In this document: in pieces, positions 1-9,220 of the stretch | How positions within the stretch are numbered: position 1 is the first letter of the stretch | Layout: every line of letters begins with the position of its first letter | Source of the DNA: Silene conica | Lineage: Eukaryota > Streptophyta > Magnoliopsida > Caryophyllales > Caryophyllaceae | Assembly: GCA_029255685.2 (NCBI GenBank) | Contig: CM055318.2 | Location: forward strand, 12,839,001-12,903,000 | Direction: 5' to 3' | DNA length: 64,000 nt | Notes under the pieces: model-generated | The model's database searches: none | What the model saw: the letters and a program-made list of their open reading frames with translations, nothing else | What the model was told of the DNA's origin: nothing | Made by a program: the position numbers and the translations under genes

Positions 1-1
1 T

Positions 2-895
2 GTACAACCCCTAACCGCCATTTCCCCATACTCTTCCATGCATGAAGATGTCTGCAACTTGGCCGAGGATAAGCGAGTGGCATTCATCATCATCCCATTT
101 CATAAGCAACAAACTGTGGATGGAGGCATGGAATCAACTAACCCAGCATTACGAATCATAAACCAAAACATATTGGCTAATTCCCCTTGCTCAGTTGGCA
201 TCCTTGTTGATCGAGGCCTAACTGGGTCAACCCAAGCTCCTAATCAAGTATCTCATAATGTAGCCGTGCTTTTTTTTGGTGGACCCGACGACAGAGAAGC
301 CATTGCATATGCCTGGAGGATGTCAGATTATCCTACCACCACAGTAACGGTAATGCGGTTCATACCTGGCGAGGATGCATTCAGGTCAGTAGACCAGACT
401 CCTGAGCGTGATGACGACCCCAAACTGCTGACAGTGGTGACAGATGGTGAGCACGAAAGGCAACTGGATGAGGACTATATTAAAGAATTCCAGACGAAGA
501 GTGCCAGCAACGCTTCCATAACCTACAGTGAACGTGTTGTAAACAATGCAGAGGAAACAGTGGCTGCCATAAGATCAATTGAAAGTGTCCATGATCTGTA
601 CATAGTGGGCAGAGGGCAGGGCATGATTTCACCGCTTCTAGCAGGTATGACAGACTGGAGCGAATGTCCCGAGCTTGGAGCAATAGGGGACATGTTGGCG
701 TCCTCAGATTTTGCAGCAACCGTTTCTGTGCTAGTTATACAACAATACGTCAGTGTAGGCCCACAGAGTGACGGCCTTGCAACTCCTGATAGTCCTACAC
801 GTCAAATTGATATTGATGAGCAGCTGGACACAGAAGAAATCCAACAGATGAATCACAGACAACACACTCGAGGAACGAGTCAGGATATTTTTTAA
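2..895 (+). CDS. Cation/H+ antiporter, CHX family (CHX15-like), 3' part only
   Basis: This is the C-terminal cytosolic part of a plant CHX (CPA2) monovalent cation/proton exchanger; the membrane domain lies upstream of the window. The frame is open from base 2 (VQPLTAISPYSS...), so the ATG at 38 is internal. About 298 codons are visible. Recognisable CHX stretches are MHEDVCNLAEDKRVAFIIIP, FHKQQTVDGGMESTNPA, CSVGILVDRGL and AVLFFGGPDDREAIAYAWRM, followed by a Rossmann-like regulatory fold ending in DLYIVGRGQG. The stop is the TAA before 896. Family knowledge: CHX proteins act in endomembranes or the plasma membrane in K+ and pH homeostasis. Membership of CHX is very likely; the CHX15 sub-assignment is a guess from overall resemblance. 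No frameshift or internal stop is seen. Confidence 0.93.
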   Translation, partial: VQPLTAISPYSSMHEDVCNLAEDKRVAFIIIPFHKQQTVDGGMESTNPALRIINQNILANSPCSVGILVDRGLTGSTQAPNQVSHNVAVLFFGGPDDREAIAYAWRMSDYPTTTVTVMRFIPGEDAFRSVDQTPERDDDPKLLTVVTDGEHERQLDEDYIKEFQTKSASNASITYSERVVNNAEETVAAIRSIESVHDLYIVGRGQGMISPLLAGMTDWSECPELGAIGDMLASSDFAATVSVLVIQQYVSVGPQSDGLATPDSPTRQIDIDEQLDTEEIQQMNHRQHTRGTSQDIF

Positions 896-1869
896 GGTTC
901 AAAAGTCTGACACGAAATCTCGAAAGGCCTCACTAGCTGATAGGGAGCTTGCAGATCTGTTACAATAGAGTCTAGTGTATGTCGTTGTCGTTGTCGTTGT
1001 CATTGTCGTTGTCGTTGTATTTGGTCTGAGTATGATTTCTTTGTATTTAGGCCACCTACAATTCTGTGAAACATAACAGGGTGTACAAAGATTTGGAGTT
1101 CTTTGTGAAGTACTCCATATTAGATAAAGGAGAGCATGCTTTCAAAAATCTACAAGTATTGTCCAAAAGTCGAACCTTATACATCAATCTTGAATTTCCC
1201 TGACCTAAAGTTTCATACCGTTCTCAGATTCTTATAATATTTTACTTTACGAGACAAGATAAAATCGTAAGAGGCAATGTTAAAACAAAAATGGAACTGA
1301 ACCTAAGAACACCGACTTTGCAATAGAATGTAAAATCGACTTAGAAACATACAGTAACAGTAGGTATCAGAACATGGGAAATCTTTGAAAAATAGAGGCT
1401 AAAGAGTAAAGAGCACTTCCAAAACTATCCTCATGGCATCTTGAAGATATCTAAAAGGCTTCAACTTGAAGCTATGGAGCACAAGTACTAGTCTTTCGAC
1501 ATGGCCTTTTGTTGCGTCAGTAAATGTATAACTTCTCATTGACAAGTGCTTCTAATAATGATCAAAACGACTCCCCGCGTTCTCTAACATGTGCACATCC
1601 ACAATTAGGCATACATAAGAGTCTTAGGATCGGCAACAACCTTCCTACAAAGATCATAAAACTCGCCATTCACGTCATACTCTTTGTTACCCGTGTTTTG
1701 ATTTTCAGTATCCATTTATTTCCATCTCTAATAGTTCCAAGTCTATCATTAACCAGAATTGATTATAGAAGCTAAGCAATGTCAGAAATCTGGGCTATAA
1801 TACAGTTTCACTCAGTTTCGGCTGGTGCTCTAAGTCCCTACTTCCTAGAGCACAACATCAGTACATCAT
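896..1869. other. 3' flank of the CHX gene
   Basis: Includes the probable 3' UTR of the antiporter and AT-rich sequence with no gene or transposon end that I recognise. The short frame at 1524-1775 has no family features and looks accidental. Confidence 0.5.
979..1018 (+). repeat. (GTCGTT)n microsatellite in the CHX 3' flank
   Basis: About six near-perfect GTCGTT units, one carrying a C-to-A type change (GTCATT), lie 84 bp after the stop codon. They probably fall within the transcribed 3' UTR. Confidence 0.85.
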
Positions 1870-2076
1870 TATAGAGTGCAAAACCAAGCCAATCCGAAAA
1901 GGCCGGCCTGAGCCCGAAATTAACGCGAACAACAACACCCAAACGTGACTCGAAGCCCGAACTAACTTGATCCGACCCGACCCAAACATGACCCGAGTTT
2001 TGTTGACCCAAAATTACCCGTCCAAAACCACTTGTACCCGAAAATGACCCGACAAAACAGCAGGTCAAAACTCTAA
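1870..2076. repeat. GACCCG-rich MITE-like fragment
   Basis: A run of degenerate GACCCG/CCCGAC motifs starts with TAGAGTGCAAAACC and ends GGTCAAAACTCTA, a loose inverted repeat of TAGAG(T). It resembles the hAT-type GGGTC-rich MITEs elsewhere in the window (8311-8865, 16105-19718), but no clear target duplication is seen. Confidence 0.45.
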
Positions 2077-2313
2077 TAATAGAAAAAAAGACTTAAAATA
2101 ACTAATTTAAGAACATACTTAATATTATTTCGTTAAAATAAATAATCAATTATAAAAACTAAATTAAAACGGAAGAATTGACGGGAATAATCCCACCTTT
2201 GTGACATCTTTCAAAAATAATCTCACCTTTTAATAATCCGAAAATAAGCTCATATTTTAACCTCGTCTTTTTAAAACAATCAATCCATTAAAATGACTTA
2301 TTATGGTAGGAAA

Positions 2314-3562
2314 CTAGTTTAATTTCCCGTGAAAAATCACGGGACTTCTATACCTTTTCCTTAATAATTATTTAATTTTTACCTGTTGAATCATGTATTT
2401 ATTATTCTGAGTGATATTGTTTATTCTCGACATTGTTTATTCTCGACATTGATGATTACTACTTTGCTTTTTCGTGTTCTATTTTAATACTTTTTTAGAA
2501 AAAAATTAATCTACCATGGAATTTTATTCCGACGCGTGTCCTTTAATTAGCTGTTCAATCTAGCATTTTTATGTTATTATATAAATAGGTATTATTAATC
2601 ATTGTAAGTTTAGAGATAATTAATTATATTTAATAATTAAAATATTTTTCACTCAATTTCTTTTAACCGTTTATTCAAATGGAAAAAATTAAATGAGATA
2701 ATTATAATAGATCAAATCACATACATATTCATGAAACATTCCTACTTTAAAAGATAAAAAACATGTTGTACTTTTAACCGACAATATATAAGATAACAGA
2801 CTACTGTGCGCTTACACTAAACTTGTTTTGCTTAGTCGATACATCTATAATTTATTATTGTACATAATACAATCCAAACAAATTAACAACACATTTTCAA
2901 TTTTGAATACATTAAAAATTTCACTGCAACATGATTCTATCAATAGAAATTACAAAATTTGAATTTGATAATTGACGATCTCAAATGTCATCATCAACAT
3001 TCGACAACGCTAAGAACAAACTATACATTACAAATGCTTGTTATATTCTTCTATTTTCATCTATTTTTTCTCAAATAATCTCTTCGTCATAAAACTTTGA
3101 AAAAACAAACAAATGAAAATGGAGTAAAGCATAAAAAGGATGAACTTCTCCATGATTTGTTTTTTCTAGGAAGATATTAGAATTTTTATCAATTGATCTC
3201 TTTTATATATAGAATTTGTTGAATTTCATAATTATAGAATATGAAAATTTTTGCATTAAAGTGGAATAAATATTGTGATTATGGAGTGGAGTAACGATAA
3301 GAAGATGAAAAATTTGTTGAATTTTCATAATTAATAGAATATGGAAAGTTTTGCACTAAGAACGGATAATTATTGTGATTATCGAGTGTAATAACAAAAT
3401 GGTGACGAATGTTTACTTAAGATTGATGTTTACTACTTTACGTTTTCGTATTCTATTTTAATATTTGCTCAGAAAAAAATTAATCTACCATGTAATTTTA
3501 TTCCGCCGCGTGTTGTTTATTAGTTAGCTGCTCAATCTAGCATTTTTATGTTATTGTATAGA
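2314..3562 (-). mobile_element. Helitron cluster (one 3' end, two 5' ends), minus strand
   Basis: Read on the minus strand, the 3' terminus is a hairpin CCCGTGATTTTTCACGGG (2326-2343), a short spacer, then CTAG at 2314-2317 followed by host T: the Helitron CTRR signature. Two 5' termini of the TCTATA-ATAACATAAAAATG type lie at 2585 (degenerate, TT instead of TC) and 3562 (clean TC, host A outside). About 140 bp before each 5' terminus are near copies of each other (2440-2585 and 3420-3562). This is either a 272-bp copy next to or inside a 1.25-kb copy, or a tandem 5'-end duplication. Non-autonomous: no Rep/helicase frame is seen. Confidence 0.6.
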
Positions 3563-5284
3563 TGACTCTTCGTTTGACCAAAACTTTAACTCCACCCATT
3601 CTTTCACTCGGACAATGTGTTTAATGTTTGGAAAAGAAATTAGTTATTGGTAAATAGCTAGATAGTTTGAAGAGTTAGGGGCTTCAGACATAAAAAGTAA
3701 ATTGATTATGATGTCTTAATTAATTGTAGGATTAATCAAAATGATGAACACAACTTATTTCTAGGAGATCCTAAGACCGCCACGTGTCATAATATGATGC
3801 TCAAGTTAGGCTTTTATGTTATTACTAGTTTTGGAACCCGTGAAAATCACGGGATCATTAATAATTTACTGTGTTTAAATGTTAATTTGTGAAAACTTAT
3901 ACGGAGTAATCCCTCTCTCAATCATTTGTTTAAAACGAACACGACTGGGGAAGCGGTATTTTAAAACAAATGTTTAATACAATCATTTTTTTGATTCAGG
4001 TGGAAAGGCAAACCAAAATGTGAATGATTTGGTTGTTTTGAAGCGACCATCTAAAACTTGCATTGGAATTTATTTTCTACTCCATGAAGTCACCCTTTCA
4101 TATATGAACAAATTACATTGAAACTTATTTTCTACTCCATATGCAGTTAAACCCTCCTAACTTCGAAATATATATGAAACTAATTCTCTGAAAATTTTAT
4201 GAATGAAGGAAAATAAAAAATATGGTACATAAATAAAGAGTATATATATATAATAATGATGAAAGAAAGTTAAAAGGTCATTTCATTAATAAATTAAATA
4301 ATGGTTAAATAAATAAGGTAAATTATGGGAGGAAATAAATTAAAATTTTTTTTGTTTATACCTTATTTTTTTTTAAAAAAAATTTAACTTATATTTTAAA
4401 TTTTCTTAAATTGGTAATCCAAGAGTTTTTTTGCCATATGACATAAAAGTTGCCACATCACTATTATACTTGTCATGTCACATTTTTTAGGTTAGCGTTT
4501 TAATACGATTTTATAGATTTGGGACAAAGTAAGAGAGTAAAGTAAATATCAAAACTTTGTAGGTGAACTCTAATAATATTTATTAGTAGTATAAGACGGA
4601 CAAAAGTAATTAAACATCTATCGAAATTACGCAACAAATTGAGATCTATATACAATACCAAACATAGATTATTCAAATTCGATCATTCATTCAAAAGTTT
4701 AATCAAAACAATATTATTATACTTCATGCGAAATACTAACATTTCCTAATTCATGAGAAATAAAATATAAACAGATCATTTTAATTGTCCAAAAGACATT
4801 TGGAGTTGTAGAATAATATATTTGACGGAAAGCAAAAAAATTATTTAAAGGCTTGAAAGCATTGAAATTGGAACAACAAATTGGATAATATGAATCGGTT
4901 TCTAACTAATTACTAATTATTTTTATTATGAATATATTTATAACAGTATGATATAATAAAATTGACATATGTGCATCGTACTTTAACACTTTGACTAAGC
5001 AATTTGATTTCTAACATGTTTGACGAAATAAAAATAGAGCATAAGTTTGACAAAGGAGACCAACATGTAGGAAAGAGTGAAAGACAATCAATGTTACATG
5101 TCAATAACTTATTAAAATATTTTGTTACCTTTCGATGTTTCAAATAACCCACTGCAGAAATAAAAAAAAAAAAAATCGGCAAAAATAAAAGAGTTATTCA
5201 AATTAAGAAAAAATCTGTAAAAAAGATCCATTGCTATTATTTTCAATCTCGTGCATTGTTATTTATATGTGAGTATGTCACCCC

Positions 5285-5715
5285 CTGTAATATTAATGTA
5301 AACACAAAAATAATAACTGATAAGATTCTAATTGATTCAAAACATAATAAAAATAAAAATAAAATAATTAACTTAGTTCTCCGCGTATACTTTACCAGAA
5401 TTTTTTTGACTAAAGTTGAAAATTTAACCTACTGCAATATTAATATAATCACACAAAGAACTAATAAGATTCTAATTGATTCAAAACATAATAAAAATAA
5501 GAAGCGAATAATTAATTTAGTTCTTTAGGTATACCTCACCTACATATTTTTTGACTAAAGATGAAAATTTATTCTACTTCAATACTAAAATAAACACAAA
5601 AAATAATAAATAATAAGATTCTATTTAATTCAAAATATAATAAAAATAAAAAACGAAATAACTAATTTACTTTTCTATGTATACTTTAATACTAATTATT
5701 TGAATAAAGTTGAAA
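5285..5715 (+). repeat. Tandem repeat, about 3 x 147 bp, inside the Helitron
   Basis: Three successive copies share the block AAGATTCTA-TT-ATTCAAAA (near 5324, 5468 and 5618), followed by A/T-rich sequence and a TTGAYTAAAGTTGAAA-like stretch. The period is about 147 bp. Internal tandem arrays are common in plant Helitrons. The open frame across the first two copies (5256-5528) is only a product of the repeat. Confidence 0.8.
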
Positions 5716-6507
5716 TTAGAGTTGTTATAATAGTTACATATGAAATTTTTTGCAACTAATTCTTTCAAAATTTTATGAATAGAACGAAGATAAAAAATAT
5801 GGAATATACAAATTGTGTATATATAGTAAATGAAAAGAAAGTTAAAAGGTCATTTCATTAAATAAAGGAAATAATAGTTAATTAATAAAGGTAAATAAAT
5901 AACAAAAATTATCAGAGGAGATCAGTGGTTAATTTTTTTAGAAAAATAGTTTATAAATAGCTTATCTTGGCACATGATGATAAAAAACTATTTAATTTAG
6001 CGCTGTAATTATATTGTATAAGTATACTATTTATACAATATATTTTTCACTTATGATTATAGAACTTTAATATTTTAGATAACATGTTGAATAAATTCTA
6101 AAAATTATTATAGACAAAAGAAAGAATAAAAGCGTATTAAAAGCTATTAACTTCACCTAATAATTTTACCTTTTAGTATTTTTTAGAGTGTGAAATATAA
6201 TAATTAAAATATTTTAGTTTTCAGAAAAATTCTTTGTAAATAGTTTATCTTTACACGCAAGTACGCAACACTAAAAAAGTTACTGTAATAATTAGCCTTT
6301 AAATTATATTGTATAGATAGATGTATATAATTTAATCTGTATTGCAAAACAAAATAGTTGCATGATGCAAATTTACAGTGACTTGTTTTTTTATTTAGGG
6401 ATTAACTTATTCTAATAATGAACACATAAATTTTAAATTTAGCATGCATTTTGATTTATTAATTGTTGTTAAATTTATTAAACTTTAAAGGTTTAAACTT
6501 TATTCGT

Positions 6508-6640
6508 TATTATGCTATTTAAAAACTAGATATGCATTTAATGCTTATAAATTCATTAGTTTTTTTTAATAATAATGATATTATGCTATTTAAAAACTTG
6601 GTATGCATTTAATGTTTATAAATTCATTAGTTTTTCTTTT
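6508..6640 (+). repeat. Tandem duplication, about 2 x 70 bp
   Basis: Two adjacent copies of a TTATGCTATTTAAAAACT...ATGCATTTAATG...TTCATTAGTTTTT unit lie near the 5' terminus of the nested Helitron. Confidence 0.75.
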
Positions 6641-6741
6641 TTTTTAAAATAATGATGATGTGGCCGGCTATAATTCTTCAAAAGTGAAATGGTGAAATGT
6701 GATGCTTTGTCTTGCCTTTTTATATTATATATAGATATAGA

Positions 6742-7597
6742 TGTGAGAATCTCCAAACTATTACTTTCGTTTAATTATTAATTAGTTGCATTATTATAAT
6801 TAATACGAATAAAATTTGTAATTCGGAAACTCGTTACTGCATTGTTATTTTGATTTTGATATTTGTAGAGAATCGAGTCGTGGGTTAAGAAGAAAGGACT
6901 AAGGCTGTCAAAGACGGGTAAAGAAGCAAGGAAATGAAGATTTGAAGTCATTAAAGACCTAAGTCAAGGTTTAACCTTTACCAATACAACTATCACCCTT
7001 TGTATTTTCCTCGCATTAAATTGGGAAATATGGCAGAAATTAACCCAAATTCCATCAACTTCCATCATCCATGACAACCATTAGTGGCCCCGACCAGCTC
7101 CACTTCTTCTCTATTGAGCGCCAATAACAACAACTGCTTCTCCTCCGCCACACCTGCTGCCAACTCACGATCAATTCACGAGCCACCACATTAAATTTAT
7201 TCACACCTCTACCACCGAGCAACCTAGTGTCGGCTCGACAACAACAACATCAACCAAGCCCATCTTCACAAATTTTGAACTCGGAATTAAAACCCCAATT
7301 GATTTGCAATTACCAGTAATAAGCCACCACTTTCACCAACCTCTCCTCTTCATCTTCTCCCACCACACCGTACGTCCTCATAATCACCAACATCGATCTC
7401 CGTCGACCAGCATTGTGCACAACCAGTAATAGCCCGCGGTTTGAGATTGGAATCTTTTGAACGCTTATCTTTCTGGAACTTTGTCTATAATGGTGTGTGG
7501 GTTTGATATGGTAGATGAGGGGAGAAAATAAGAAAAATATAAAATATAATTTTTATAATTAGGTAACAGGTAAGATAGAGGGTTTATAGGAGACATG
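6742..7597. other. Interior of the inverted-repeat element; CCA-rich stretch
   Basis: No gene is recognised. Bases 7060-7440 are unusually C-rich for this AT-rich window (many CCACCA/CAACAA triplets), unlike the Helitron to the left. This could be host sequence carried by the inverted-repeat element. No open frame with family features is visible. Confidence 0.4.
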
Positions 7598-7714
7598 TTT
7601 TAAAGATTGAATTGTTTCGGATTATTAAAAGGTGAGATTATTTCCGTTAATTCTTCCAATTGAAAATAGGTAATAATACTAAATATATTCTTTTTCTCTT
7701 AATCATTGATTCAC

Positions 7715-7888
7715 AAATGACCCGGTCCGAAATAAGCCAAGCCAGCCGACTCGACCAACATACACAAAAAATACTCGAAATCCGAAACAACTGAGCCGCC
7801 CGAATCCGTTAGTATGACAGACCCGAATCGACCCAATCTAAATAACCTGACCCAAATCCAACCCAATTGACCTCTATATTAGCTCTAG
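7715..7888. repeat. GACCCG-rich MITE-like fragment
   Basis: Degenerate GACCCG/CCCGAA motifs end in ...ATTAGCTCTA, the hAT-type terminus TAGAGCT in inverted sense. The 9-mer TATAGAGTG just outside (7889-7897) also occurs at 1870-1878, beside the similar fragment at 1870-2076. Confidence 0.4.
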
Positions 7889-7897
7889 TATAGAGTG

Positions 7898-8302
7898 ATT
7901 AGAAAATGCTCATAAATAAAGAAGGAGATATTATAGAGCATCCGATGCTAAAGGTTAACTCTTAGTTAAGACGGTTATATCTATTTTAAACTTAAGACAG
8001 ATCCCAAAAGATTTGTTCCATATGTCCATGTGGATTTATATTTGATCTATTTTATTAAGATTGATACATGCGTCCTAAGAAAGACTAACGAGTAGTTTAG
8101 ATTTTAGAGGTTAATGTATATCTTTTTAGGAGTCAAATATATTATTTTACTCGGAGTTCTCAAAATAATATGATCGAATCAGATCGTGTTATTACTTATG
8201 CCTAAGAAAATTGAAATAAATAGAGTCTAACTATACTTTAACTCAGCTCAATTCAATTCGATTTTTACTTTAATTTATCTCTTTTCACCAAAAACAAGAG
8301 GA
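7898..8302. other. Unassigned AT-rich sequence
   Basis: I see no gene, RNA or element terminus in this stretch. Confidence 0.4.
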
Positions 8303-8310
8303 CCTAGATC

Positions 8311-8865
8311 TAAAGGTGGCAATCGGGTCATTCGGATCGATTACGGGTCGGGTCAAAGCAGGTCGGGTCATATCGGGTTCGGGTTATGTCGGGTCAGGAC
8401 GGGTTCGGGTCGGTTCGGTTCATGTCGGGTCATCTTCGGGTCGGGTCAACGACGGGTGACAATTCGGGTCGGGTTATTAACGGGTCAGGTTATTGACATA
8501 TATTTTATCTTATATATTAAGTTTTAGATGATAATTTTATGTTTAATTAATGGATAGATGTATTAATTGAAGTTTAAGTTAGAATAATTAAGAAGAATTA
8601 TCAATTTGGTGTCATTTAAACCATTATTAAGACAGTTCATTATAACGTCATCTATCAGGTTGAGAAATATCGAGTCACGGGTCGGGTCGGTTCGGTTCGG
8701 TTCGGGTCGGCTTCGGGTTGGACAAAATAATGCTGCTATCGGTTAGCGGGTCGGTTCAGATCGGGTCAGTTCGGTTTCGGTTCGCCCAATTCTCGGGTTG
8801 TATCGGTTCGGATTCGGACGGGTCTGGTCGGGTTCATCGGATCGGGTCAGCTTCTGCCAGCTCTA
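8311..8865. mobile_element. hAT-type MITE with 8-bp target duplication
   Basis: The 555-bp element is flanked by the perfect 8-bp direct repeat CCTAGATC (8303-8310 and 8866-8873), the duplication size of hAT transposons. Its termini are imperfect inverted repeats: TAAAGGTGGCAA at the left, and TAGAGCTGGCAG read inward from the right. Both arms are dense in GGGTCGGGTC-like motifs and the core is AT-rich. No coding capacity. It lies about 350 bp before the RABC start codon, so it may sit in or near that promoter. Confidence 0.9.
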
Positions 8866-8989
8866 CCTAGATCTAGTGAGATTCGTAAAACCGAAGTATC
8901 GAACCGTAGAAACTATTGTGAAACCATCGTTATTGTGAAACGTAGAATATCGTTAATACTTTGGCGGTGGGGTGCACTTTTTTGATATC

Positions 8990-9220
8990 TTCAGGTTCCA
9001 CTTTTCCTCTCCCAACAAATCAAATCCCTAATTCAATCCCTCTAATTATCACATCTGATCAATCTCAACATTGAATCATCAATTCTACTCAACATAATCC
9101 CAAGGTATTAAAATACATTTTAATTTAATTTCTTCAAACAATCTTTAATTTCCTAAAATGCTTTACACTTTCTAAATTTTGATAATAACTTTGATCTAAC
9201 TATTAATTTGATAAATGCAG
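8990..9220 (+). promoter_or_regulatory. RABC 5' leader with a probable 5' UTR intron
   Basis: Just before the start codon the sequence reads ATAAATGCAG|ATGG, a good acceptor. Upstream, AATCCCAAG|GTATTA at 9104/9105 is a plausible donor. A 5' UTR intron of 116 bp (9105-9220) ending exactly at the ATG is therefore likely. The leader before it is CT-rich. The transcription start and a TATA box are not clear. Confidence 0.55.

Larger units (their letters stand above)
3825..6735 (-). mobile_element. Non-autonomous Helitron, nested in another Helitron terminus
   Basis: On the minus strand the 3' end is the hairpin CCCGTGATTTTCACGGG (3837-3853), then CTAG (3825-3828), then host T. The 5' end is TCTATATATAATAT ending at 6735 with host A beyond. 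Removing 3825-6735 joins ...TTTTATGTTATTA to TATAGATG, which rebuilds a second Helitron 5' terminus (TCTATATAATAACATAAAA on the minus strand). The element therefore landed in the end of an older Helitron. It is 2.9 kb, AT-rich, without Rep/helicase coding, and has tandem repeats inside. Confidence 0.72.
2166..7662. mobile_element. Inverted-repeat element split by Helitrons
   Basis: The left arm (about 2166-2290) and right arm (about 7598-7662) are inverted copies. Both read from the outside as GGAAGAATTRACGG, then AATAATCTCACC, then TTTTAATAATCCGAAA. The left arm carries an extra 30-bp stretch. Only about 0.9 kb of internal sequence (2291-2313 and 6742-7597) is left once the Helitrons between the arms are removed. 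No coding capacity or transposase is recognised, and the superfamily is unknown. Confidence 0.5.

Noticed and set aside
5285..5715. CRISPR-like direct repeats
   Set aside because: Spacing, repeat length and eukaryotic context fit a tandem array in a Helitron.
8311..8865. GGGTCGGGTC runs as telomeric or G-quadruplex arrays
   Set aside because: They are degenerate, lie within a MITE with a target duplication, and do not match the TTTAGGG plant telomere repeat.
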